Shown here: positions 42,757 to 51,530 of the stretch, in pieces
How the letters are laid out: each line of letters begins with the position of its first letter
How positions within the stretch are numbered: the stretch's first letter is position 1
NCBI RefSeq assembly: GCF_004965515.1
Contig: NZ_SSHH01000001.1
Span: 933,280 to 997,279, forward strand
DNA: 64,000 nt
Reading direction: 5' to 3'
DNA from: Alteraurantiacibacter aquimixticola
GTDB lineage: Bacteria > Pseudomonadota > Alphaproteobacteria > Sphingomonadales > Sphingomonadaceae
The notes under the pieces: model-generated
Seen by the model: only the letters and a program-made list of their open reading frames with translations
What the model was told of the DNA's origin: nothing
Database searches by the model: none
Translations under genes and position numbers: made by a program

Positions 42757-42807
42757 GCATCGCATGGGAGGCCGGCACGTGCCTGTGCATGCACCCCTGC
42801 AATAATC

Positions 42808-42827
42808 TTCACACACGCGATAGTGAA
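42808..42827. promoter_or_regulatory. TetR-type palindromic operator, site 2
   Basis: TTCACACACGCGATAGTGAA carries TTCAC/GTGAA arms. Its reverse complement differs from site 3 at only two of twenty positions. It lies 87 bases before the receptor start at 42914. Confidence 0.6.
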
Positions 42828-42913
42828 TATTGACTCAGACGTGAGGATGGAGCAAAAACATCTTGCGAAAATAAGGCGGGAAGGAATCCCGCCAACGCAT
42901 GGAGGGGAGAGTT

Positions 42914-45184
42914 ATGAAGGGCAGATTGCTTGCGGCCGCATCGACGGCTGCGTTTTTCCTGAGTCCTGCAGCAGCATTCGCGCAGGCGACGGATCCTGAG
43001 CCGGAAGAGCACGTCGGCGCGATCGATCGAAATTCGATCATCGTGACCTCGACCAGGCGAGAGGTGGAACTGCAGGACGTGCCGCTCAGCATCACGGCGT
43101 TTCAGCAGGAAGACCTGACCGAGATGGGCGTGGTTGGCTATGAAGGCCTGGCCCACGAAACGCCCGGTGTGGTGATCAATAAGCCGACTGCCAACTTCAA
43201 CAATTTCAGCGCCCGCGGCCTCGCCATCAATGGCTACAACGCCAATTTGCAGAGCACGGTCGCCATCTACATCGATGAACTACCGATTTCTGCGAACGGC
43301 AACTCGACCATTCTCGATCCGAGTCTGTTCGACGTCGAGCGTGTGGAATTCCTGCGCGGTCCGCAGGGCACGCTGTTTGGTTCCGGTTCGCTGGCGGGTG
43401 CGCTGCGGATCATCACCCGCAGCCCCGACCTCTATAATTTCGAGGCGAACGGGCTGGTCGATTTCGGCCTGACGACAGGTGACTCCTTCCGCCAGCGCTA
43501 CAATGCAGTGGTCAATGTGCCGATTGCAGAAGGCACGGCGGCACTGCGCGCGGTCGGTTTCTACCGGCACGAGGAAGGCTGGGTCGACAATCTGGGCACC
43601 GGCGTCGAAAATTCCAACACGCTGGAAAATTTCGGCGGCCGCGCAACCCTGCTGATCGAGCCGACCGAACGTCTTTCGGCCAAGTTCATGGTCTCCTATG
43701 AGCAGAGCAATCCGGAGGATTCCAGCCTGATCAATCCGGATCGGGACCCGGACCGCGAAACGCGTTTCTCCGACCGGCCCGACCTGTTCCAGGGCGAACT
43801 GCTGACCGGTAACGCCACAATCACCTATGATTTCGACTTTGCCGAACTAACCAGCTCGACCACGCTCTCGCGCTACGATGCGCTGTTCTATGTCGACCTT
43901 GCGGCGACGTTCGGACAGGCCATTCCCTTCGCGCTGGATGCCGATGCCTATGACGACCTCTTCGTCGAGGAAGTGCGGTTGGCGTCCACGCATGATGGCC
44001 CGGTCGAGTGGGTCCTGGGCGGCTTCTATTTCTACAAGCGTAGGGATGTCGACTTCGACTACCGTTCCTCGCCGGAATTCCTGGCGGCGCACGGAATGAC
44101 GGGCCTGCCCGACGAGTACTATCTCAGTTTCCGGTCCTATTCGGTCTCCCGCGAACTCGCGGCGTTTGGTGAACTAACCTATCGCTTTGGCGACAACTTC
44201 TGGCTCACCGGCGGCCTGCGCTACGGCAGCGTCGAAGTGCAGGGCTTCACCGAAGAGGGTGGCTATGACAGCAACTACCTCACCAATGCGCTGTTCGGCA
44301 TTGACGGGCCGCTTACCGTTACGCCGGTAGCCGCCGCGGTGGGCGAAAAGGCGAAGGGCAGCAAGGCCTCCTTCAAGCTGAGCGCATCCTACAAGCCCAC
44401 GGATGACATCACGACCTATGCGACGGTTTCGACCGGTTTCCGTACGCCGATCGTGAATGCCCGCGCAGGGCAGGCGAGTGCGCTCGATCCCAATGACATC
44501 ATCATTCCGGATGGTGCCGGGTCGGACAAGCTCACCAACTATGAGCTCGGCATCAAGGGGGAGTTCCTCGACGGCCATTTGTTCGCCAATCTTGCCGCCT
44601 ACCGGATCGACTGGAGCAACATCCAGGTCCAGGCCAACCGCGTTTCGGACTCGGTGCAGTTCGCGACCAATATCGGCGCCGCGGTCAGCAAGGGCCTCGA
44701 GTTCGAGATCACCGCTCTTCCGGCAACGGGCCTGAGCCTGACCTTCACCGGCTCGCTCAACGATTCCGAGGTGAGCGAGCTCTCGCCCGCGGAAGCGGCG
44801 ATTTCCGGTGCGACGCTGGGCGCGCAACTGGCCTTCCCCGAATTCCAGGGGACGGTGCGCGCGCGCTATGACTTCAACTTGGAGGGTTCCACCGACGCCT
44901 GGATTACCGCCAGCTTGACGCATGTCGGCGATTTCCCCGGCATGTTCGAGAATGTTCCCGGCCAGCCGGGCGTGGTCAATCCGCTATTCGCCCGCACCGA
45001 GAGCTTCGAGACGGTGAATGCCGCGGCGGGCGTGGTCATGGATGACGTGAACATCACGCTTTATGTGGAGAACCTCTTCAACGATCATTCGATCACATAT
45101 GTGCACCCCGAAGCCTTCATTGACGGCCGCTTCGGGACCTTGCGTCCGCGCACGGTGGGCGTCCGGATCGGGACTTCGTTCTGA
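42914..45184 (+). CDS. TonB-dependent receptor of ester-catabolic locus
   Basis: A 756-residue receptor from ATG 42914, preceded by GGAGGGGAG. Signal peptide to about PAAAFAQ, TonB box SIIVTSTRREVELQDVPLSI, plug with ETPGVVINK, FSARGLAINGYN and FLRGPQGTLFGSGSLAGALR, barrel ending PRTVGVRIGTSF. The VTSTRRE/DVPLS plug marks the broad sphingomonad receptor family for aromatics, terpenoids and similar compounds. Operator site 2 lies upstream and the gene is sandwiched between two esterases, so it should import the ester or its hydrolysis product. Confidence 0.85.
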   Translation: MKGRLLAAASTAAFFLSPAAAFAQATDPEPEEHVGAIDRNSIIVTSTRREVELQDVPLSITAFQQEDLTEMGVVGYEGLAHETPGVVINKPTANFNNFSARGLAINGYNANLQSTVAIYIDELPISANGNSTILDPSLFDVERVEFLRGPQGTLFGSGSLAGALRIITRSPDLYNFEANGLVDFGLTTGDSFRQRYNAVVNVPIAEGTAALRAVGFYRHEEGWVDNLGTGVENSNTLENFGGRATLLIEPTERLSAKFMVSYEQSNPEDSSLINPDRDPDRETRFSDRPDLFQGELLTGNATITYDFDFAELTSSTTLSRYDALFYVDLAATFGQAIPFALDADAYDDLFVEEVRLASTHDGPVEWVLGGFYFYKRRDVDFDYRSSPEFLAAHGMTGLPDEYYLSFRSYSVSRELAAFGELTYRFGDNFWLTGGLRYGSVEVQGFTEEGGYDSNYLTNALFGIDGPLTVTPVAAAVGEKAKGSKASFKLSASYKPTDDITTYATVSTGFRTPIVNARAGQASALDPNDIIIPDGAGSDKLTNYELGIKGEFLDGHLFANLAAYRIDWSNIQVQANRVSDSVQFATNIGAAVSKGLEFEITALPATGLSLTFTGSLNDSEVSELSPAEAAISGATLGAQLAFPEFQGTVRARYDFNLEGSTDAWITASLTHVGDFPGMFENVPGQPGVVNPLFARTESFETVNAAAGVVMDDVNITLYVENLFNDHSITYVHPEAFIDGRFGTLRPRTVGVRIGTSF

Positions 45185-45205
45185 TCCGCGGCGATTGCCA
45201 TCTTT

Positions 45206-45268
45206 CCGCATTGGCGGGCCACCGGTGAAGGCATCCTCCCACACCTCACCGGTGGCCCGCCATTGCGG
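45206..45268. terminator. Very strong intergenic hairpin after the receptor
   Basis: Arms 45206-45228 and 45246-45268 pair over 23 positions with one mismatch (inner 17 perfect, core GGGCCACCGGTGA), with a 17-nt loop. No U-tract follows, so it may act as an attenuator or mRNA 3'-end protector between the receptor and the downstream esterase gene. Confidence 0.6.
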
Positions 45269-45307
45269 GCCTGACTGAACCAGGAACAGGGCCCCGGGCC
45301 CAGGATA

Positions 45308-46960
45308 ATGCTGCTGTTTATGCTAAAAGCGATACGATCCATTTCTTGTCTTTGTGCCGCCATGCTCGCGGCCTGCGCCAGCCCTCCCGCGATGGGAAAT
45401 CCGGTGGTGCAGGCGCCGGTAGGCGAGGTGACCGGCAGGGCGGAGGGTGATCTCTCCGTCTTCAAGGGTATTCCTTATGCCGAGGCGCCGGTTGGGGACA
45501 TGCGCTGGAAGCCGCCCGAGGCTCTCGAGCGGCTGCCGGAAGGCTTCGATGCGGCGGATTTCGGCCCCTCCTGCATCCAGCGCGTGAGCGAGAACACTAT
45601 CTATTCCTGGGACATCAAGGAAATGAGCGAGGACTGCCTCTCGCTCAATATCTGGGCGCCGGAGGATGCGGAGAATGCGCCGGTCTTCGTATGGATCTAT
45701 GGCGGCGCGCTGGTTTCCGGCACAAGCGCGGCGCCGCTCTATGACGGGGCGGAACTGGCGAAGCGCGGGATCGTGGTTGTCTCTATCAACTACCGCGTGG
45801 GTATCCTCGGCTACCTCGCCCATCCGGAGCTGAGCGCGGAATCGGCGGATGGCATTTCCGGCAATTACGGATTGCAGGATCAGATCGAGGCACTGCGCTG
45901 GGTGGAGCGCAATATCGGCGCTTTCGGTGGCGATGCGGGCAATGTGACCATTGCCGGCGAATCCGCCGGGGCGCTCAGCGTGATGTACCTGCTCGCTTCG
46001 CCAGAGGCGCGCGGCTTGTTCGACAAGGCGATCGCTCAAAGCGCCTACATGATTTCCACTCCCGAACTGAGCCGCGCCGCGCATGGCTGGCCAGCTGCCG
46101 AAGATGCGGGGACGGCGATTGGTGCAACCTTGGGCGCACCGAGCATCGCGGAGATGCGCGTGCTCGATGCGCATGATATTACCGGCCGGGCCATCGATGC
46201 CGGATACGGTCCATGGGGAGCGGTGGACGGCAAGTTCCTGACCGCGCAGCTGGTCGACACCTTCACTGCGGGTGAGCAGGCACCGGTGCCGCTGATGGCC
46301 GGGTTCAACACCGGCGAAATCCGCAGCCTGCGTTACCTGCTGCCGCAGCCGGCAGCGGATGCGGAAGACTACGAAACGCGGATCCGCGCCGCCTATGGTG
46401 ACCTCGCCGAGGAGTTCCTGCGGCTCTATCCCTCCTCCGATATCGAGGAGAGCATGCTCGCCACTACGCGCGACGCACTTTACGGCTGGACGTCCGAGAG
46501 GTTGGCGCGCAGCCAGTCGCTGCTGGGGCATGACGCCTATCTCTACCTGTGGGATCACGGTTATCCGGAAGCCGACAGCATCGGCCTCCACGCTTTCCAT
46601 GCGGCGGAGCTGCCCTACGTGTTCGGGACCATGGGCCGTGCGCCGCGCCTCTGGCCCAAGCCGGAACGCAGCGCTGCCGAAGCGCGGCTGACCCGCGCGG
46701 TGGGCGATTACTGGGCATCCTTCGCCCGGACCGGCGTACCCGTATCGGAAGACCAGCCGGACTGGCTGCCCTATCGCCGGGGCACCGCCTTCATGGTGTT
46801 CGAGGACGAACCACGCATGGTCGCACGCTTGTTTCCCGGCATGTTCGAATTGCATGAAGCCAGCGTGTGCCGCCGCAAGATGGCGGGCGATATCCTCTGG
46901 GGCTGGAATACGGGGCTGGCATCGCCAGTCATCCCGCCTGCCGGGCGGGGGTGCCAATGA
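45308..46960 (+). CDS. Type-B carboxylesterase lipoprotein, copy 2
   Basis: A 550-residue esterase with a lipoprotein signal (lipobox LAAC near residue 22). Ser in GESAGALS near 219; oxyanion segment WIYGGAL; MSEDCLSLNIWAPEDA; acid in GFNTGEI; His in HAFHAAELPYVFG. It is a clear paralogue of the esterase at 41125, but anchored to a membrane where that one is soluble. Its stop overlaps the start of the acyl-CoA ligase (ATGA), tying ester hydrolysis to activation of the released acid. Confidence 0.85.
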   Translation: MLLFMLKAIRSISCLCAAMLAACASPPAMGNPVVQAPVGEVTGRAEGDLSVFKGIPYAEAPVGDMRWKPPEALERLPEGFDAADFGPSCIQRVSENTIYSWDIKEMSEDCLSLNIWAPEDAENAPVFVWIYGGALVSGTSAAPLYDGAELAKRGIVVVSINYRVGILGYLAHPELSAESADGISGNYGLQDQIEALRWVERNIGAFGGDAGNVTIAGESAGALSVMYLLASPEARGLFDKAIAQSAYMISTPELSRAAHGWPAAEDAGTAIGATLGAPSIAEMRVLDAHDITGRAIDAGYGPWGAVDGKFLTAQLVDTFTAGEQAPVPLMAGFNTGEIRSLRYLLPQPAADAEDYETRIRAAYGDLAEEFLRLYPSSDIEESMLATTRDALYGWTSERLARSQSLLGHDAYLYLWDHGYPEADSIGLHAFHAAELPYVFGTMGRAPRLWPKPERSAAEARLTRAVGDYWASFARTGVPVSEDQPDWLPYRRGTAFMVFEDEPRMVARLFPGMFELHEASVCRRKMAGDILWGWNTGLASPVIPPAGRGCQ

Positions 46961-48549
46961 TCGACGGTGAAATGCAGGATTTCGAGCTGACGCTGGACAA
47001 GTTCCTGCGCCATGCGGCGAAGTGGCACGGCCATGCCGAAGTCGTCACTGCGCAGGCGGAGGGACCTTCGCAACGTGTGACCTATCGCGATCTCGAACAG
47101 CGCGCCCGCGCGATCTCCGGACAGCTGCGCGCCCTCGGCGTTACGCTTGGCGATCGGGTCGCCACGCTAGCCTGGAATACGCAGGCGCATATGGAGGCGT
47201 GGTACGGCATCATCGGCATGGGCGCCGTGTGCCACACGCTCAACCCGCGCCTGAGGGGCGCGCAACTGGGAGCCATGGTCGCCCAGTCGGAGGCGAAGGT
47301 GCTGATCGTCTCCTCCGATTGCGTCGGCCTGGCGAACGAAATCGTCCAGCATGCACCGACACTGGCGGCAGTGCTTGTCGTGGACGGGCCTGTTCCGGAT
47401 GGAAAATGGGACGAAACCATGCCGCCACTGCTGGCGCTCGATCCTGCGGTGCAAGCGCCGGGCGATCCGGTCGAATGGGGCGATTTCGATGAGCGCACCA
47501 AAAGCGGGCTGTGCTTCACCTCGGGAACGACGGGCGCGCCCAAGGGCGTGACCTATACGCACCGCTCCAGCTTCCTCCACACTTTGCGCGCCATGCAGGT
47601 CGATGTGATGGGGCCGTCGCGGCGCGACTCCATCCTCACCATGGTGCCGATGTTCCACGCCAATGCCTGGGGCCTGCTCTATTCCGGCCCCGCGGTGGGC
47701 GCGAAGCTGGTCTTCCCCGCACGGCAGGCGGGCGGGGCGGAGATCGCCCGCATGATCCAGGAGGAGGAGGTCACCATCGCCGTCGGCGTTCCGACGGTGT
47801 GGGTCGGTCTGCTCGATCATGTCGAGGCGACGGGCATGGAACTGCCCTCTCTCGAACGCATCATGGTCGGCGGCGCGCAAATGCCGCCCGATCTGATGCG
47901 CCGGCTGGAAGAGCGGCTGGGCGTCATCGTGCAGACAAGCTGGGGCATGACCGAGCTTTCCCCGGTGGGAACCGTCGCTGCGCGCGGGGACGAGACGCGA
48001 TCCTATGATCTTTGCGGCAGGCCCGATGTCGGCCTCGACCTGCTCATCACCGATGCGGAGGGCAATCCGCTTGAGCCGCAGCGCAACCAGGAAGGGCACT
48101 TGCGCGTACGCGGCCCGGCGGTCGTGGAACGCTATTTCGGACATGAGGAAAGCGCCACCGATGCCAATGGCTGGTTCCCCACCGGGGACCTCGCCAGCAT
48201 CGATGAGCTTGGCAACCTCATGATCACCGGCCGATCGAAGGACCTGATCAAGTCCGGCGGCGAGTGGATCAATCCATCCGAGATAGAGGCAAGGGTGGGG
48301 GCCCTGCCGGAAGTTTCCATGGCCGCCGTCATCGGTGTTCCGCATGAAAAATGGGGTGAAAGGCCCGCGCTTTTCGTCGAACTGCGCAAGGGTGTGGAGG
48401 TCACCAACGAACACCTGCTGAGCCCATTGCTGGAGGCTGTGGAGTCCTGGTGGATCCCGGAAAAGATCGTCCGCCTGGTGCAAATGCCGCTGGCGCCGAC
48501 GGGCAAGATAGACAAGATGAAACTGCGTGCAGAATATGTGGGGGGTTGA
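46957..48549 (+). CDS. Medium/long-chain fatty acid-CoA ligase
   Basis: A 530-residue adenylate-forming enzyme. AMP-binding motif CFTSGTTGAPKGVTYTHRSS; MFHANAWGLLYSGPAVG; QTSWGMTELSPVGTV; hinge and Lys region GWFPTGDLASIDELGNLMIT followed by GRSKDLIKSGGEWINPSEIE and APTGKIDKMKLR. It couples a carboxylic acid, probably set free by the overlapping esterase gene product, to CoA for entry into beta-oxidation. It is followed by the TetR gene about 60 bases later. Confidence 0.9.
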   Translation: MIDGEMQDFELTLDKFLRHAAKWHGHAEVVTAQAEGPSQRVTYRDLEQRARAISGQLRALGVTLGDRVATLAWNTQAHMEAWYGIIGMGAVCHTLNPRLRGAQLGAMVAQSEAKVLIVSSDCVGLANEIVQHAPTLAAVLVVDGPVPDGKWDETMPPLLALDPAVQAPGDPVEWGDFDERTKSGLCFTSGTTGAPKGVTYTHRSSFLHTLRAMQVDVMGPSRRDSILTMVPMFHANAWGLLYSGPAVGAKLVFPARQAGGAEIARMIQEEEVTIAVGVPTVWVGLLDHVEATGMELPSLERIMVGGAQMPPDLMRRLEERLGVIVQTSWGMTELSPVGTVAARGDETRSYDLCGRPDVGLDLLITDAEGNPLEPQRNQEGHLRVRGPAVVERYFGHEESATDANGWFPTGDLASIDELGNLMITGRSKDLIKSGGEWINPSEIEARVGALPEVSMAAVIGVPHEKWGERPALFVELRKGVEVTNEHLLSPLLEAVESWWIPEKIVRLVQMPLAPTGKIDKMKLRAEYVGG

Positions 48550-48607
48550 AACGCAGGGCGCCCTTGTTGCATGCGCGAAAGCTGATGCAAGACGGGGTGA
48601 CCGCATA

Positions 48608-49306
48608 GTGGCCAGGAAAGCAAAGACGCGCGAGCCGACAACCAAGGCGGAACAGCGCGCGGCGATGATCGAGCAGATCCTCGATGCCGCCGAATATCTG
48701 TTTTCCAAGCGGGGCCTTTACGGCGTCACGCTGAAGGATGTGGCCAACCGTGTGGGCGTGCATCACACGCTGCTGAACTACTACTTCTCCGACAAGCAGA
48801 CGCTGTTTGACGAGGTGTGCGGACGCCGCGCCCCGATCACCAGCAAGCGCCGCATGGATGCGCTCAATGCTTACGAGAAGGAATGCGGCGGCAAGCCCAC
48901 GCTGGAAGGCGCGCTGCATGCCTTCCTCGACACCGACCTCGACCTCTATATCGAAGGCGGCGAGGGCTGGAAAAATTACGGCGCATTCGGCGCGCGGGCG
49001 TCGAACGGCCCGGAAGGCGCGGAAATGCTGGACAAATATTTCGACCCGGTGGTCTATCGCCTGATCGAGATATTGAAGAAGGCCCTGCCCGGCGCATCCG
49101 AAGAGGACATCTTCTGGGGCTATCATTTCGTGACCGGCGCACTGATGCTGACGCTGGCGCGGACCGGGCGTATCGACAAGCTGTCCGACGGGCTGTGCCG
49201 GTCGGATGACTATGCTGCGGTGAAGGAACGCATGGCCTCTTTCATGGCGGCGGGCTTCCGCGAAATCTGCCTGCAAAAAGCTGACGAAAAAGCAGCTGCC
49301 AGCTGA
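48608..49306 (+). CDS. TetR-family regulator of the ester/acyl locus
   Basis: A 232-residue repressor from GTG 48608 (GGGGTGA upstream). The N-terminal DNA-binding part reads QILDAAEYLFSKRGLYGVTL, then KDVANRVGVHHTLLNYYFSD. The C-terminal ligand domain is helical (DLYIEGGEGWKNYGAFGARA). Operator site 3 begins 48 bases after its stop, and related sites occur before the MHS carrier and the receptor, so it likely represses several units and is released by an acyl-CoA-type inducer. The ligand and operator link are inferred. Confidence 0.8.
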   Translation: MARKAKTREPTTKAEQRAAMIEQILDAAEYLFSKRGLYGVTLKDVANRVGVHHTLLNYYFSDKQTLFDEVCGRRAPITSKRRMDALNAYEKECGGKPTLEGALHAFLDTDLDLYIEGGEGWKNYGAFGARASNGPEGAEMLDKYFDPVVYRLIEILKKALPGASEEDIFWGYHFVTGALMLTLARTGRIDKLSDGLCRSDDYAAVKERMASFMAAGFREICLQKADEKAAAS

Positions 49307-49354
49307 CATTTTCCGCGCGGCGATGCTATCGGTAGTACATCTTTACAAAAAAGG

Positions 49355-49374
49355 CTCACTATCGCGTGAGTGAA
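49355..49374. promoter_or_regulatory. TetR-type palindromic operator, site 3
   Basis: CTCACTATCGCGTGAGTGAA read on the other strand is TTCACTCACGCGATAGTGAG, almost identical to site 2. It lies 15 bases before the SDR start and just after the TetR gene. The alternative GTG start at 49366 would fall inside it, supporting ATG 49390. Confidence 0.65.
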
Positions 49375-49389
49375 TATCGGGGGATCGAC

Positions 49390-50298
49390 ATGAGCAACCA
49401 GCAATCACAGCCACTCGCGGGACGCGTCGCCATCGTGACCGGGGCCGGTGGCGGATTGGGCCGCTCCCACGCGCATTACCTTGCCGGCAAGGGCGCGAGC
49501 GTCGTGGTCAACGACCTGTCGGACGATTCGGCATCGGCCGTGGCGGAGGAAATCCGCGCGGCTGGTGGCAAGGCGATGGGCTTTGCCGCTTCGGTGACCG
49601 AATTCGAGGCCGTGGAGGCGATGGTCGCCAAGGCCAGGCAGGACCTCGGCAGTGTCGATATCCTCGTCAACAATGCGGGCATCCTGCGCGACAAGAGCTT
49701 CGCCAAGATGGACCTCGCCGATTTCCGCCTGGTGATCGAAGTGCACCTGATGGGCTCCACCAATTGCTGCAAGGCGGTGTGGGAGACGATGCGCCAGCAG
49801 GCTTACGGCCGTATCGTGATGACCAGCTCCTCCTCCGGCCTGTTCGGCAATTTCGGCCAGGCCAATTACGGCGCGGCCAAGATGGCGGTGGTCGGCCTGA
49901 TGCAAACGCTCGCCATCGAAGGGGCGAAATACAATATCCGTGTCAACTCGCTCGCGCCCACGGCGGCGACGCCGATGACCAAGGGACTGATGGTGGATGG
50001 GGCGCTGGCCGCGCTCGATCCCGCGTTGGTTAGCCCCGGTCTGCTGGCACTGGTGGGTGAAGATGCACCGACGCGCGCGATCATGTGCGCAGGTGCGGGC
50101 AATTTCGCCGCATCGCATGTCACGCTGACCGAAGGCTTTTATGCGGGAGGTGGCGAAGATGCCGGGGCGCAGGTCGTCGCGAACTGGGATCGCGTGATGG
50201 ACCGCACGGGCGAGATCGTGCCCGAATACGGCTTCAAGCAGGCCGAATGCGAGCTGGAGAGGGCCGGTTTTACCGGGCCGATCTTCGAGCGCGGGTAG
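49390..50298 (+). CDS. SDR, (3R)-hydroxyacyl-CoA dehydrogenase-like
   Basis: A 302-residue NAD(P)-dependent oxidoreductase. Rossmann motif VTGAGGGLGRSHA, NNAG with ILVNNAGILRDKSFAKM, and catalytic Ser-Tyr-Lys in MTSSSSGLFGNFGQ with NYGAAKM. Length and the LRDKSFAKM signature match the dehydrogenase domain of the eukaryotic-type multifunctional enzyme 2, which oxidises 3-hydroxyacyl-CoA. A C-terminal extension (about residues 250-302, YAGGGEDAGAQVV) is common in this group. It is the first gene after operator site 3 and stands alone, converging with the thiolase. Confidence 0.85.
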   Translation: MSNQQSQPLAGRVAIVTGAGGGLGRSHAHYLAGKGASVVVNDLSDDSASAVAEEIRAAGGKAMGFAASVTEFEAVEAMVAKARQDLGSVDILVNNAGILRDKSFAKMDLADFRLVIEVHLMGSTNCCKAVWETMRQQAYGRIVMTSSSSGLFGNFGQANYGAAKMAVVGLMQTLAIEGAKYNIRVNSLAPTAATPMTKGLMVDGALAALDPALVSPGLLALVGEDAPTRAIMCAGAGNFAASHVTLTEGFYAGGGEDAGAQVVANWDRVMDRTGEIVPEYGFKQAECELERAGFTGPIFERG

Positions 50299-50317
50299 GA
50301 CCCCCGCGCCCGAAGAT
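50281..50317. terminator. Bidirectional terminator between convergent SDR and thiolase
   Basis: ATCTTCGAGCGCGGG (50281-50295) pairs with CCCGCGCCCGAAGAT (50303-50317) with one mismatch over 15 bp and a 7-nt loop. The left arm overlaps the last codons of the SDR gene. Confidence 0.65.
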
Positions 50318-50325
50318 GGCGGGCA

Positions 50326-51513
50326 TCAAACCCTTTCAAAGATCGCTGCGATACCCTGCCCGCCGCCAATGCACATGGTGGCGAGTCCGTGCTTGCCGGA
50401 AGTGCGGTGCAGCTCATGCACCAGCTTGGTGGTGTTGATCGCGCCGGTCGCGCCGACCGGATGGCCCAGCGAAATGCCGCTGCCATTGGGATTGGTCTTT
50501 TCTGGGTCGAAGCCGAGCTCCTTGGCCACGGCGCAGGCCTGCGCGGCGAATGCCTCGTTCGATTCCACCAGGTCGAGATCGCCGACCGTAAGCCCGGCGC
50601 GTTCCAGTGCCTGGCGCGTTGCGGGGACCGGTCCGATGCCCATATAGGCTGGGTCCACGCCCGCATGGCCCCATGACACGAGGCGCGCCATCGGCTTCAA
50701 CCCGTGCTTCTTCACCGCGCTCTCACTGGCGAGGATCACGGCCGCTGCGCCATCATTGATGCCCGAGGCATTGCCCGCCGTCACGCTGCCGCCATCCTTG
50801 CGGAAAATGGTGCGCAGGCCGGACAGGCCTTCTGCCGTGGTTTCGGCGCGGACATGCTCGTCAACTTCGAAGCTGATCGTCTGCTTGCGCTGGCGCACCT
50901 CCACCGGGGCGATCTGGCTGGTGAAGCGGCCCTCCGCGATCGCCTGGGCGGCGCGGCGGTGGCTTTCGGCCGCGACCTCGTCCTGCAATTCGCGGGAGAT
51001 GTCATAGCGGTCGGCAACATTCTCCGCCGTCACGCCCATCAGCCCGTTGTTGAAGGGATCGGTCAGGCCGCCGTTCAGCCCGTCGACCAGCATGGCATCG
51101 CCCATCTTCGCGCCCCAGCGGACCGAAGGCGCGTAATAGGGTGCGCGGCTCATCACTTCGGCGCCGCCCGCGAGCGCAATCTCCGCATCGCCGACGGTGA
51201 TCGAATGGGCGGCGGTCAGGATCGCCTGCAGACCGGAGCCGCACAGGCGGTTGATCGTCATGGCGGGCACCTCCACCGGCAGGCCCGCATTCATGCCGAT
51301 AATGCGCGCCAGATAGGCATCGCGCGGCTGGGTGGGCAGGACCATGCCGAACACGACATTGCCGATCGCGCCCGCTTCGATACCTGCTTCGGCGATGGCG
51401 GCGCGTGCGGCCACCGCGCCCAGATCTGCTGGCTCGAAATCCTTGAGCGTGCCGCCGAATGTGCCGATGGCGGTGCGCTTTGCCGAGAGGATGTAGATGT
51501 CGCTATTGGTCAT
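50326..51513 (-). CDS. Acetyl-CoA acyltransferase (thiolase)
   Basis: A 395-residue thiolase that cleaves 3-ketoacyl-CoA with CoA. Nucleophile Cys91 in INRLCGSGLQA; NEAFAAQ near residue 310; catalytic His in GISLGHPVGATGA and Cys in MCIGGGQG at the end. The open frame continues upstream to 52023, but that part is antisense to the dehydrogenase gene; ATG 51513 starts the conserved DIYILSAKRTAIGTFGGTLK. It is the last gene of the leftward beta-oxidation operon. Confidence 0.9.
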   Translation of the reverse strand: MTNSDIYILSAKRTAIGTFGGTLKDFEPADLGAVAARAAIAEAGIEAGAIGNVVFGMVLPTQPRDAYLARIIGMNAGLPVEVPAMTINRLCGSGLQAILTAAHSITVGDAEIALAGGAEVMSRAPYYAPSVRWGAKMGDAMLVDGLNGGLTDPFNNGLMGVTAENVADRYDISRELQDEVAAESHRRAAQAIAEGRFTSQIAPVEVRQRKQTISFEVDEHVRAETTAEGLSGLRTIFRKDGGSVTAGNASGINDGAAAVILASESAVKKHGLKPMARLVSWGHAGVDPAYMGIGPVPATRQALERAGLTVGDLDLVESNEAFAAQACAVAKELGFDPEKTNPNGSGISLGHPVGATGAINTTKLVHELHRTSGKHGLATMCIGGGQGIAAIFERV

Positions 51514-51530
51514 GCTGCTTCTTCCTGTTT

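Noticed and set aside
42774-42783. GGCACGTGCC palindrome after the first esterase
   Set aside because: A 10-bp GC-rich palindrome is expected by chance in this composition and has no partner site.
45323-46957. 544-codon minus-strand frame over the second esterase
   Set aside because: Antisense to a gene with intact catalytic motifs; no domain similarity.
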